Positions 1 to 8,523 of a stretch of DNA of 64,000 nucleotides are shown here, piece by piece. The position numbers and the translations under genes were made by a program. The DNA comes from Mycolicibacterium gilvum (GTDB lineage: Bacteria; Actinomycetota; Actinomycetes; Mycobacteriales; Mycobacteriaceae): the NCBI RefSeq assembly GCF_900454025.1, contig NZ_UGQM01000001.1:4898001-4962000 (forward strand), read 5' to 3'. A model generated the notes under the pieces. It saw only the letters and a program-made list of their open reading frames with translations, did not search any database and was not told the origin of the DNA. Position 1 is the first letter of the stretch. The number at the start of each line of letters is the position of its first letter.

Positions 1-479
1 GGAGCGGTGTTCATCCCGCTGATCGAGGAGACCGACACGATGGCGCCGGGGTTTCCGTTGGACCGGATCTCGCCGCTGATCGCCTGGCTCATGAAGAACG
101 CCGTCTCCAGGTTCGCCTGGAACAGTGCGCGCCAGTCGTCGCGGGTGACGCGGGTGGACGGCATCCACGTCGCCGGGGCGGCGCCGCCGGCGATGTTCAC
201 CAGACCGTAGAGGCGCCCGGGGGTGCGGCGCACGGTGTCGAGCACGGTCGCGATGCCGTCGTCGGTGGACGCGTCGGCGGCGACGGCCACGACGTCGCGT
301 CCTTCCCCGGCCAGTGGAACGACGTGTTCGTCGAGGTTGTCCTGGGATCGGCTGACCGCCACCACGGTGGCGCCCGCGTCAGCGGCGAGGCGGGTGACGG
401 TGGTGCCGATGCCCCCGCCGCCGGCTCCGGAGACGACGACGATGCGGCCGTCCAGGTTGATCGAGACCCCGGTCGTCAT
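1..479 (-). CDS. SDR-family oxidoreductase, 5' part (runs off window edge)
   Basis: An ATG at 477-479 opens a reading frame that runs uninterrupted off the left edge, giving about 159 residues of the N-terminal part. The Gly-rich cofactor loop reads SGAGGGGIG near residues 17-25. An NIAGG element (the NNAG position) and the SSISG of strand 5 follow at the expected spacing. The Tyr-x-x-x-Lys catalytic pair lies beyond the window. These are hallmarks of classical short-chain dehydrogenases, which reduce or oxidise carbonyl/alcohol groups with NAD(P)H in the cytosol. It diverges from the 619-6708 operon across a 139-bp region with two similar operator-like sites, so it may belong to the same regulon. 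Substrate unknown. Confidence 0.85.
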   Translation of the reverse strand, partial: MTTGVSINLDGRIVVVSGAGGGGIGTTVTRLAADAGATVVAVSRSQDNLDEHVVPLAGEGRDVVAVAADASTDDGIATVLDTVRRTPGRLYGLVNIAGGAAPATWMPSTRVTRDDWRALFQANLETAFFMSQAISGEIRSNGNPGAIVSVSSISGMNTA

Positions 480-618
480 CTCACTTATCCGGACAAATAA
501 TGTGGCTCTGCATATTGCAGAACACTATTCCGCAGCGGTTATCTCAGCGTCAAGACCGGTTGGCGCGTAATTCGGCCGCTATTGTCTGGACTAGCCGCCC
601 TTGCTAACGTCCGAGTCC
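480..618. promoter_or_regulatory. Divergent control region with operator-like palindromes
   Basis: Two related 12-mers flank the region: TTATCCGGACAA at 484-495 (reverse TTGTCCGGATAA) and TTGTCTGGACTA at 582-593. They resemble the GTC-x-x-GAC core of HutC-subfamily GntR operators. A perfect dyad TCTGCA-TAT-TGCAGA lies at 507-521. A possible -10 box for the rightward operon is TATTGT at 580-585. I infer that the GntR/UTRA protein at 2196-2939 binds here. Confidence 0.45.
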
Positions 619-2199
619 ATGAACGCCCGGTACGCCGCGCAGAACCCGACCGCCGCCGAGGGCTGGACTCTCCGGTCGGTCACGGCACCCAGCCCCCTCT
701 TCGGCGCCAACGGCCTGCGCACAGGCCCCGACGGACGCATCTACATCGCCCAGGTGACGGGCAGCCAGATCAGCGCCCTGGACCCCGCTACGGGCGCGCT
801 GGAGACGGTCAGCGCGAAAGGGGGCGACATCATCGCCCCCGACGACGTCGCGTTCGCCGATGACGGCACTCTCTTTGCGACCGAGGTGATGGACGGCCGG
901 GTCAGCGCCCGCGAACCGTCGGGCCGCACCCGGGTACTGCGTGACGACCTGCCGTGCGCGAACGGCATCACCGTCGACCGGGGGCGCCTGTTCGTCGGAG
1001 AGTGCCGTGACGGCGGCCGGCTGATGGAACTTCCGCTCGACGGGGGCGAGCCGCGGATCCTGCTGGAGAACCTGCCCTCGCCGAACGCGATGGAGGTCGG
1101 TCCCGACGGACTCCTCTACTACCCGCTGATGACCGCCAACGAGATCTGGCGCATCGACCCCTCCGGCGGCGAGCCGCAGCGCGTCGCCGCCGACCTCGGT
1201 GTCCCCGACGCGGTGAAGTTCGACACCGACGGGTTCATCGTGTCCACGCAGGTGGCCTCCGGGCAGGTTCTGCGCATCGATCCCCGGACCGGTGAGAAAA
1301 CCGTCCTGGCGCAACTGAACCCGGGCCTGGACAATCTGACGTTCGTCGGGGACCGACTGTTCGCGTCGAACTTCACCGGCGAGATCACCGAGATCGGCCG
1401 CGACGGGCAGACCTCGGCGCTGCTACCCGGCGGCTTGAACTGGCCGCTGGACCTGACGGTGTCCGACGGTCGGCTGTACGTGGCCGACGGCACGTACTTC
1501 TACCGGGTGGGTCCCGACGGCGCTCTGGAGACCGTGGGAATGCTCTTCTCCCCCGGCTACCCGGGCTTCCTGCGCGGCGTCGTCGCGGTCGGCGGCGACG
1601 AGTTCGTCGTCACCACGTCGGGCGGCCAGGTCGCGCGCTATCGGCCCGGCGCAGGTGAAACCGACTTCCTGGCCACCGATTTCGATCAGCTCTACGGCGT
1701 CGACGTGGCGGGAGACGGTTCGATCGTCTTCGCCGAACTGGGCACCGGCCGCGTCCTGCGTCTCGACGACGGCCGCGTCGAGACGCTGGCGAGCGGACTG
1801 CGGCAACCCGTCGGGGTCGCCATCGACGCCGACGGCGCACCGCTGGTGAGTGAATCCGGCGCCGGCCGCGTGGTCCGGGTGAGCTCGGGCGGGGTGGACA
1901 CCGTCATCGACGGTCTCCAGCGCCCGCAGGGACTCCATGTGCGCGACAACCGGCTCTACATCGTGGACGCCGGCGCCAAGGAGCTCGTCGAATTCGATCT
2001 GGGCACCAAGGCGCGCAGCACGATCGCAACGGGACTGCCCGTCGGGCCGCCGCCGGGCGTCGAACCGAAGCCGCTCAAGGGCATGCCGCCGTTCTCGGGG
2101 CCCCAGGGTCCCTTCGCCGGGATCACCTCGGGCCCGGACGGCACGCTGTTCGTGTCCGCCGACGGGGACGGCAGCGTGCTGGCAGTTTCGCGCGGATGA
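619..2199 (+). CDS. SMP-30/NHL-type beta-propeller protein
   Basis: The protein has about 526 residues from ATG 619; an in-frame TTG at 601 is an alternative start. It is built of repeated blades of the form 'GPDGLLYYP', 'VADGTYFYRV', 'GVDVAGDGSIVFAE' along its whole length, as in SMP-30/gluconolactonase/strictosidine-synthase-like and NHL-repeat propellers. No Sec signal is seen, so it is probably cytosolic. Known relatives are lactonases or other calcium-dependent hydrolases, but the length (normally about 300) suggests more than one propeller, or a non-enzymatic sensor. Its stop overlaps the GntR start (ATGA at 2196), marking it as first gene of a five-gene operon. Reaction unknown; a lactone or ester intermediate of the pathway is possible. 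Confidence 0.75.
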   Translation: MNARYAAQNPTAAEGWTLRSVTAPSPLFGANGLRTGPDGRIYIAQVTGSQISALDPATGALETVSAKGGDIIAPDDVAFADDGTLFATEVMDGRVSAREPSGRTRVLRDDLPCANGITVDRGRLFVGECRDGGRLMELPLDGGEPRILLENLPSPNAMEVGPDGLLYYPLMTANEIWRIDPSGGEPQRVAADLGVPDAVKFDTDGFIVSTQVASGQVLRIDPRTGEKTVLAQLNPGLDNLTFVGDRLFASNFTGEITEIGRDGQTSALLPGGLNWPLDLTVSDGRLYVADGTYFYRVGPDGALETVGMLFSPGYPGFLRGVVAVGGDEFVVTTSGGQVARYRPGAGETDFLATDFDQLYGVDVAGDGSIVFAELGTGRVLRLDDGRVETLASGLRQPVGVAIDADGAPLVSESGAGRVVRVSSGGVDTVIDGLQRPQGLHVRDNRLYIVDAGAKELVEFDLGTKARSTIATGLPVGPPPGVEPKPLKGMPPFSGPQGPFAGITSGPDGTLFVSADGDGSVLAVSRG

Positions 2200-2939
2200 C
2201 CACCACCGCCGGCGATCACCGCTACCTGCAGGTGGCCCGCACGCTGCGCAAGGAGATCGTCGACGGCGTGTACCCGGTGGGCTCGCAATTGCCGACCGAA
2301 CACGAACTGTGCGAACGGTTCGCGGTCAGCCGCTACACCATCCGTGAGGCGCTGCGCAGACTGCGCGAGGACAACCTCGTCGCGTCCCGCCCCCGGGCCG
2401 GAACCCTGGTGGTCCCGCGTCCGACCACCAATGCCTACGCGCAGGACGTGGTGGCGATCGACGATCTGCTCGCCTTCGCCCAGGGGGCCCGGTTCGCCAT
2501 CGAGACCAACGCGATGGTCACCATCGACGACGAGCTCGCCGATTTGACGGGTCTGCCGGTGGGGACGGAATGGCTTGCGGTGAGCGGCTATCGGCGCATC
2601 GACGACGAGACCGCACCGTTCTGCCGCACCGAGTACTTCATCAACCGGAGCTTCGCCGCCGTGGGCCGGCACCTGCAGCGCCACACCGGTCCGATCTTCC
2701 CGCTCATCGAGGATCTCTTCGGAGTCAGCGTCGTCGAGGTGCATCAGGAGATCTCGGCGGTGGTGCTGGGCTCCGAACTCGCCGAGCGCCTGCAGATCTC
2801 GCCCGGTACCGCGGCCCTTCGGATGAAGCGCAGCTACACCACCTCCGACGGCGAGGTCGCGCAGGTGACGGTCAACACCCACCCGTCGTCGCGGTTCCGG
2901 CATGCGATGACGATGCGCAGGGTGCGGGACGCTCCGTGA
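2196..2939 (+). CDS. GntR-family regulator, UTRA (HutC) type
   Basis: This 247-residue protein has an N-terminal winged helix-turn-helix (residues about 8-75; 'GSQLPTEHELCERFAVSRYT' region, then 'IREALRRLREDNLV') and a C-terminal UTRA effector domain (about 95-240; 'RRIDDETAPFCRTEYFIN', 'GTAALRMKRSYTTSDGEV'). HutC-type regulators are mostly repressors released by a pathway metabolite. It is embedded in the operon, overlapping both neighbours by 4 nt, so autoregulation through the sites at 484-495 and 582-593 is likely. An acyl-CoA or acid substrate of the flanking ligases is a candidate effector (inference). Confidence 0.9.
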   Translation: MTTTAGDHRYLQVARTLRKEIVDGVYPVGSQLPTEHELCERFAVSRYTIREALRRLREDNLVASRPRAGTLVVPRPTTNAYAQDVVAIDDLLAFAQGARFAIETNAMVTIDDELADLTGLPVGTEWLAVSGYRRIDDETAPFCRTEYFINRSFAAVGRHLQRHTGPIFPLIEDLFGVSVVEVHQEISAVVLGSELAERLQISPGTAALRMKRSYTTSDGEVAQVTVNTHPSSRFRHAMTMRRVRDAP

Positions 2940-4432
2940 CCGGCACCCTTGTCGAGGCGCTGCGCGACGCCGCGCGCGACACCCCGGACCGCGTCCTGGT
3001 CCGCGATGACGCCGTGGCCCTCACGTGCGCGGAACTGCTCAGTGCGGCCACGGGTCTCGCACACGCCCTGACGCGCCGGATGCCGGCGGGCAGCGTGGTG
3101 TCGTTCACCGTGCCGAACTGGCATGAGGCGGCGATCATCTACCTGGGCGCCACGCTGGCCGGAATGGTGGTCAACCCGATTCTGCCGTCGCTGCGCGAGC
3201 GCGAACTGTCGTTCATCCTCGACGACGCCGACAGCCGGATGATCTTCGTGCCGGAGACGTTCGGCGGTCACGACTACGCCGCGATGCTCGACCGGGTGGT
3301 TCCGGGACTTCCGTCACCGCCGGAGGTCGTCGTGGTGCGCGGCGAGGGCCGGGTGACGTTGGCCGACCTGCTCGACGAGCCCGCGGACGGGGTCCTGCCC
3401 GCACCGAGGCCGACCGACACCCGGATGATCCTGTACACCTCGGGCACCACCGGCCGTCCCAAAGGCGTGCTGCACACCCATGAGTCACTGGCGGCGCTGA
3501 TCGCGCAGCTGGGCCGGTTCTGGCGTATCGACCGGGGAGACACGTTCCTGGTGCCGTCCCCGATCGCGCACATCGGCGGGTCGATCTACGCGTTCGAGTG
3601 CCCGCTGCTGCTCGGCACCGAGGCCGTGCTGATGCAGCGCTGGGATCCCGACGCCGCGGTCGGCCTGATGCTCGAGCACCGTGTCACCCACATGGCGGGC
3701 GCCACCCCGTTCCTCGTCGGACTGCTGGCGGCCGCACAACGCGCCGGCACCCGGCTGCCCGACCTGAAGGTGTTCATCTGCGGTGGCGCATCGGTGCCGC
3801 CGACGCTGATCCGCAGCGCCGCCGCGTATTTCGACAAGGCCGCGGTGAGTCGCGTCTACGGTTCCACCGAGGTGCCGGTGACCACGGTCGGCGCCCTCGA
3901 CGACATCGACCGGGCCGCCGACACCGACGGCCGACCTGGGATCGCCGAGGTCAGGATCGTCGACGGCGAGATCCGCGCCCGGGGACCACAGATGTTCACG
4001 GGTTACCTGCACCCGGAGGACGACCGCGAATCCTTCGACGACGCAGGGTACTTCCGCACCGGTGACCTCGGACGGTTCACCGAGGACAATCATCTGGCGG
4101 TGACCGGCAGAGCCAAGGACATCATCATCCGCAACGGCGAGAACATCTCCCCGAAAGAGGTCGAGGACATTCTCGTGACCCATCCGCGGATCGCGGAGAT
4201 CGCCGTCGTCGGCATCCCGGATCCCCGTACCGGGGAGCGCGCGTGTGCCGCGCTCGTCACGACCGAGGATCCCCCGCCGGACATCGCCGAGCTGAAGGAC
4301 TTCCTGACCGACCGCGGCGTCGCGAGATTCAAGGTGCCCGAGCAGATCCACGTCGTCGGCGCGCTGCCGAAGAACGATGCCGGCAAAGTCCTCAAACACG
4401 TCCTCAAGGCAGAGCTGACCAAGGAGTCCTGA
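2936..4432 (+). CDS. AMP-forming acyl-CoA synthetase/ligase
   Basis: GTG 2936 overlaps the GntR stop and gives 498 residues, the usual size of ANL-superfamily acyl-CoA ligases; the frame is open further upstream but only as a shadow of the regulator gene. The P-loop-like A3 motif is YTSGTTGRPKG (about residue 163), the A5 region is YGSTEVP, A7 is YFRTGDLGRF and the C-terminal lysine lies in NDAGKVLK. It should activate a carboxylic acid to its CoA thioester via an acyl-adenylate. A second ligase follows two genes later, so the pathway may activate two acids. Substrate cannot be read from sequence. Confidence 0.92.
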   Translation: MTGTLVEALRDAARDTPDRVLVRDDAVALTCAELLSAATGLAHALTRRMPAGSVVSFTVPNWHEAAIIYLGATLAGMVVNPILPSLRERELSFILDDADSRMIFVPETFGGHDYAAMLDRVVPGLPSPPEVVVVRGEGRVTLADLLDEPADGVLPAPRPTDTRMILYTSGTTGRPKGVLHTHESLAALIAQLGRFWRIDRGDTFLVPSPIAHIGGSIYAFECPLLLGTEAVLMQRWDPDAAVGLMLEHRVTHMAGATPFLVGLLAAAQRAGTRLPDLKVFICGGASVPPTLIRSAAAYFDKAAVSRVYGSTEVPVTTVGALDDIDRAADTDGRPGIAEVRIVDGEIRARGPQMFTGYLHPEDDRESFDDAGYFRTGDLGRFTEDNHLAVTGRAKDIIIRNGENISPKEVEDILVTHPRIAEIAVVGIPDPRTGERACAALVTTEDPPPDIAELKDFLTDRGVARFKVPEQIHVVGALPKNDAGKVLKHVLKAELTKES

Positions 4433-4435
4433 AGC

Positions 4436-5230
4436 ATGCAGACAGCCCAGGTTGCAATAGTCACCGGTGCCAGCAGCGGGATCGGCTTCGGCTGTGCCAC
4501 CGCCCTGGCGGACCGGGGAATGGTGGTGCTGGGAACCGGTCGCGACGCCGGCCGCCTCGCCGAGTTGGAGAAGGCCGCCCCCGAACCGGGCCGCATCGCG
4601 ACGCTGGCGGTCGACCTGACCGACGACGACGCACCGCAGCGCATCGTGTCGGCGGCACTGGACCGCTGGGGCCGCATCGACTTCCTGGTCAACAACGCCG
4701 GGATCGGTAGCCCGAAACCGTTGCACGAGACCGACGACGAGACACTGGACCACTTCCTCGGTGTCATGCTGCGCGCGCCGTTCCGATTGGCGCGCGACGT
4801 GATCGTGCACATGCAACCCGGCTCGGCGATCATCAACGTCACGTCGACGTTCGCGGTGGTCGGTGGGCTGCGCGGCGGAGCGTACTCGGCGGCCAAGGGC
4901 GGACTGACCGCTCTGACGAGTCACATCGCGTGCCAGTACGGCGCGCAGGGGATCCGGTGCAACGCGGTGGCGCCCGGGGTGACGCTGACCCCGATGGTGG
5001 CCACCCGGCTCGAAGACGAGCGGTTCCGCAAGATCAACACCGAGATGACGCCGCATCAGCGGCTCGGCCGCGTCGAGGACATCGCGTCGACGGTCGCGTT
5101 CCTGTGCTCCGACGGCGGCGAGTTCATCAACGGGCAGACCATCGTGGTGGACGGCGGGTGGAGCTCGACGAAGTATCTGTCCGACTTCGCTCTGAACTCG
5201 GAATGGGTTGCGCGTCAGGGCACCTCGTGA
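4436..5230 (+). CDS. Short-chain dehydrogenase/reductase
   Basis: A classical SDR of 264 residues. Cofactor motif TGASSGIG is near residue 11, NNAG near residue 86, the catalytic Ser lies in the NVTST stretch, and the Tyr-x-x-x-Lys pair is YSAAK. The C-terminal 'FINGQTIVVDGGW' is typical of FabG-like enzymes. The gene starts 3 nt after the ligase stop and its own stop overlaps the next ligase. It probably oxidises or reduces a hydroxyl/keto group on a CoA-bound or free intermediate of this operon's pathway. Confidence 0.93.
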   Translation: MQTAQVAIVTGASSGIGFGCATALADRGMVVLGTGRDAGRLAELEKAAPEPGRIATLAVDLTDDDAPQRIVSAALDRWGRIDFLVNNAGIGSPKPLHETDDETLDHFLGVMLRAPFRLARDVIVHMQPGSAIINVTSTFAVVGGLRGGAYSAAKGGLTALTSHIACQYGAQGIRCNAVAPGVTLTPMVATRLEDERFRKINTEMTPHQRLGRVEDIASTVAFLCSDGGEFINGQTIVVDGGWSSTKYLSDFALNSEWVARQGTS

Positions 5231-6708
5231 ACCTGTTCGCACTCCTGGAACAGGCCGCGGCGCGCCACGGTGAGCGCGGTGCGGTGTATCACGGCGTTCA
5301 GCAGATCCACTCGTGGGCTTCCCTGCGGGAGCGGGCGTTGCGACTGGCAGGGTCGCTGCGCGACCTGGGACCCGGTGCGCGCATCGCGGTGGCCAGCGAG
5401 AACCGCCCCGAGATCGTCGAGCTGATGTTCGCGATCTGGGCGGCCGAATGCGTGTTCATGCCGCTCAATTTCAAGCTGCATCCGCGGGAGATGGAACAGA
5501 TCCTCGACGACTCCGGCGCGGCGCGGGTGTTCGCCTCCCCGAAGATCGCCGCGCAGTTGACACCGGTGACGTCGGCGCCGGTCGAGGTGATCGGGTCAGC
5601 GGAGTACCGGAGCCGTTGCGCGGCAGACCCGTTGAGTGTCCCGCGATACACCGAAGCGGCGTCGCTGGCCTGGTTGTTCTACACCAGCGGAACCACCGGC
5701 CGGTCCAAGGGCGCGATGCTATCGCACCGCAACCTGATGGCGATGACGGTGTCGCACCTCGCCGACTTCGACTCCCCGGACGAGAACTCCAGCCTGATCC
5801 ACGGCGCGCCGATGTCTCACGGCTCGGGTCTCTATGTGCCACCGTATGTTTCGCGCGGCGCCCGCCAGGTGGTCCCGGCGTCGGGGGCCTTCGATCCCGA
5901 CGAGTTCCTGGACCTGTGCGGGCAGCACCCGCGCTGCAGCGCGTTCCTGGCGCCGACGATGGTGGCGCGCCTCGTCCAGACCGGCCGGCCACGTCCTGCC
6001 CACCTCGACACCGTCGTCTACGGCGGCGGACCGATGTACGTCGACAGCCTCAAGAAGGCGATGGCCGCGTTCGGCCCGATCTTCGTGCAGCTCTACGGGC
6101 AGGGCGAGGCGCCGATGACGATCACCGGGCTGCGGCGCGGTGATCACGTCACCGCCGACGGCTGGGCCCCGGACGCGGTGCTGGGTTCTGTCGGATACGC
6201 CCGCTCGGGCGTGGACGTCGCCGTCCTGGGTGAGGACGGTGAACCGGCGGGCGTCGACGAGATCGGCGAAATCGTCTGCCGGGGTGACGTCGTGATGTCG
6301 GGCTACTGGAACAATCTCGGCGCGACACAGGCGACGCTGAAGGACGGATGGCTGCGCACCGGGGACATGGGGTCCTTCGACGCGCACGGTTTCCTGACGC
6401 TGCGCGACCGGTCCAAGGATGTCGTCATCAGCGGAGGCAGCAACATCTATCCCCGGGAAGTGGAAGAGGTGCTGCTGGAGCACCCCGGTGTCCTCGAGGT
6501 CGGTGTGGTCGGCGCCCCCGACACGGACTGGGGTGAGGTGGTCGTCGCCTTCGTCGTCGGCGACGTCGGGGTCGCGGAACTCGATGCACACCTGCTGGAG
6601 AGAATCGCCCGTTTCAAGCGACCGAAGCGCTACGAGTTCGTCGACGAGTTGCCCAAGAACAGCTACGGCAAGGTCCTCAAGCGCGAACTGCGCGAGCGGT
6701 TGAAATAG
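5227..6708 (+). CDS. AMP-forming acyl-CoA synthetase/ligase
   Basis: GTG 5227 overlaps the SDR stop (GTGA), giving 493 residues. The frame continues upstream through the SDR only as an antisense-like artefact. ANL motifs: YTSGTTGRSKG, YGQGEAPMT (A5), WLRTGDMGSF (A7), RDRSKDVVISGGSNIYP (A8) and the catalytic Lys in NSYGKVLK. It resembles mycobacterial FadD-type and medium-chain/aryl acyl-CoA ligases. It is the last gene of the operon; the next start lies 45 bp on, with its own promoter. It is not a close copy of the 2936 ligase, so a different acid is likely. Confidence 0.92.
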   Translation: MNLFALLEQAAARHGERGAVYHGVQQIHSWASLRERALRLAGSLRDLGPGARIAVASENRPEIVELMFAIWAAECVFMPLNFKLHPREMEQILDDSGAARVFASPKIAAQLTPVTSAPVEVIGSAEYRSRCAADPLSVPRYTEAASLAWLFYTSGTTGRSKGAMLSHRNLMAMTVSHLADFDSPDENSSLIHGAPMSHGSGLYVPPYVSRGARQVVPASGAFDPDEFLDLCGQHPRCSAFLAPTMVARLVQTGRPRPAHLDTVVYGGGPMYVDSLKKAMAAFGPIFVQLYGQGEAPMTITGLRRGDHVTADGWAPDAVLGSVGYARSGVDVAVLGEDGEPAGVDEIGEIVCRGDVVMSGYWNNLGATQATLKDGWLRTGDMGSFDAHGFLTLRDRSKDVVISGGSNIYPREVEEVLLEHPGVLEVGVVGAPDTDWGEVVVAFVVGDVGVAELDAHLLERIARFKRPKRYEFVDELPKNSYGKVLKRELRERLK

Positions 6709-6741
6709 CGGCAAGCACGCTGACGTCGGCTTTGCCCGGGC

Positions 6742-6754
6742 TACGATGACGCCG
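6742..6754 (+). promoter_or_regulatory. Leaderless -10 promoter of the GGDEF/EAL gene
   Basis: TACGAT (6742-6747) fits the TANNNT mycobacterial -10 consensus. The A/G expected as +1 six to seven nt later coincides with the GTG at 6754, so the transcript is probably leaderless. This supports the chosen start and separates the signalling genes from the upstream operon. Confidence 0.55.
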
Positions 6755-8523
6755 TGGGGTGGGTGCGGGCCGGCTGGGCCGCGATCAAGCGGGCCGAGAT
6801 GTGGCCGGGAATCGCGACCCCGACCCTGTGGGCCCGAACCGCGGGTATCTGCCTGGTCTTCGGCGCCGTCACGGTTGCCCTGACCACGCCTCTGGCAGTG
6901 CACGACCCCACCGTCGCCGCCGTGCACTACGTCAACGCCGTCATGGCACTGGTCGCCGGCATCGTCGTGCTGCGGCGCGGGCCCCGGGTGACGCTGTGGC
7001 AGTTCCACTGGGTGGTCATCGTGGCCACACTGCAGATCACGCTGGCGGTCTCGGTGTCGGAGGGCGTGGCCGCCGTCGCGGTCGCCACGCTGTATGTGTT
7101 CGTGTCCTGTGCCGCCTTCTTCGTGGCCTGGCCGACCGCGGCGGTGTACCTGACGGTGGCGATCGCCTGCTGCATGACGGCGCTGGGCATCGCATCGGCG
7201 GTGCCGTGGTGGGCGGGCCTGTTCACCTCGGCGACCATGGCGGCGATCGGGATCCTGATCATCGTGCTCGGCCAGAGCGTGTCGCGAGGCGAGTTGGACG
7301 CCGCGACCGGGGTGCCCAACCGCCGCGGATTCGAGCGTCTGATCAGTGCCGAGATCGGCCGTGCCCACTCCGGGGGCACCGGCCCCGCGGTCGTCGTCAT
7401 CTGCCTCGACAACTACGCGGCCGTCCACGACGAGTTCGGCGATCGCGCCGTCGACGCGCTGATGCACCAGCTGGTGGGGCCGTGGCTCGGCGTGCTGGCA
7501 CCCGAGCACGTGCTGGCTCGCCGCGCCGACGACGAGTTCGTGCTGATGCTGCCCGCGACCACCGAGCAGGCGGCGCTGGCGCTCACCCAACGGCTCCGCA
7601 CGGCGAGCCCCCAGGATTTCTCCGCCGGCGTCAGCGCGTGGAATCCCGGGGAGGATGCGGCGCCGGTGCTCGAGCGCGCCGACGTCGCGCTGCGGCGCGC
7701 CCGTTCGATCGGGCGCAACCAGACGATGTTGGAGTCCTCGCACCTGCCGTCCATCGCTGTGCAGCTCCGCGATGCGCTCGCCGCCGAGACGGTCGGCGTG
7801 CGCTACCAGCCGATCATCCGACTGGGCGAGATCGATACCGTGATCGGAGTCGAGGCCCTGCTGCGCTGGTCACCCGAGTTCGGCTCCGATCTGCAGGCCA
7901 ACGAGGTGATCCGCGTCGCGGAGGACAACGACCTGATCGCCGCCCTCGACCAGTACGTGCTGCGGCGCGCGTGTCTGGACGCCCAGTGGATCCAGCGCCA
8001 GGTCACCGATCTCCGACTCTCGCTGAGCGTCAACGTCTCCGGTCTGGAGTTGGTCGAGAAGGGCTACGTCGACCGTGTCGTCGACACCCTGGCGGCGACG
8101 GGCTGGCCCGCCGCACAGCTCATCCTCGAAGTGACCGAGAGCGTGATCGACGTGGACCGGCCCTCGTCGATCTACGCGCTGCACGAGCTCCGCAACCACG
8201 GAATCCGGGTCGCCATCGACGATTTCGGCACCGGATACTCGTCGCTGAGCAGGCTGCAGAAACTGCCCACCGATCTGCTCAAGCTCGACGGATCGTTCAC
8301 CTCCTCGATCACCTCGGTGTCGTCTTCGGCCCCGCCGTTCCTTCGGGCCGTCGCGGGACTCGGGCACGCGCTCGGACTGCCGATCGTGGTGGAGGGGGTG
8401 GAGACGGCGCATGAGGCAACCGTGCTGCGCGGCATGGGATTCGCGATGGCGCAGGGCTACCATTTCGGTCGCCCGCAGACCCGCGAGGACGTGGTCGACA
8501 CGATCGTGCGCGCGAGGCTGTGA
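6754..8523 (+). CDS. Membrane GGDEF(degenerate)-EAL cyclic-di-GMP protein
   Basis: The protein has 589 residues. About 170 N-terminal residues form five or six hydrophobic segments (a membrane sensor region). A GGDEF-type domain follows (about 180-320) in which the active loop reads RADDEF rather than GGDEF, so cyclase activity is doubtful. The EAL domain (about 335-585) keeps its catalytic set: EALLRW, NVSG, EVTES, DDFGTG, the Lys of LLKLDG and VVEGVET. I predict a membrane-tethered cyclic-di-GMP phosphodiesterase with the GGDEF module as a GTP-sensing or structural domain. It is coupled (GTGA, 8520) to a nucleotide cyclase. Confidence 0.88.
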   Translation: MGWVRAGWAAIKRAEMWPGIATPTLWARTAGICLVFGAVTVALTTPLAVHDPTVAAVHYVNAVMALVAGIVVLRRGPRVTLWQFHWVVIVATLQITLAVSVSEGVAAVAVATLYVFVSCAAFFVAWPTAAVYLTVAIACCMTALGIASAVPWWAGLFTSATMAAIGILIIVLGQSVSRGELDAATGVPNRRGFERLISAEIGRAHSGGTGPAVVVICLDNYAAVHDEFGDRAVDALMHQLVGPWLGVLAPEHVLARRADDEFVLMLPATTEQAALALTQRLRTASPQDFSAGVSAWNPGEDAAPVLERADVALRRARSIGRNQTMLESSHLPSIAVQLRDALAAETVGVRYQPIIRLGEIDTVIGVEALLRWSPEFGSDLQANEVIRVAEDNDLIAALDQYVLRRACLDAQWIQRQVTDLRLSLSVNVSGLELVEKGYVDRVVDTLAATGWPAAQLILEVTESVIDVDRPSSIYALHELRNHGIRVAIDDFGTGYSSLSRLQKLPTDLLKLDGSFTSSITSVSSSAPPFLRAVAGLGHALGLPIVVEGVETAHEATVLRGMGFAMAQGYHFGRPQTREDVVDTIVRARL

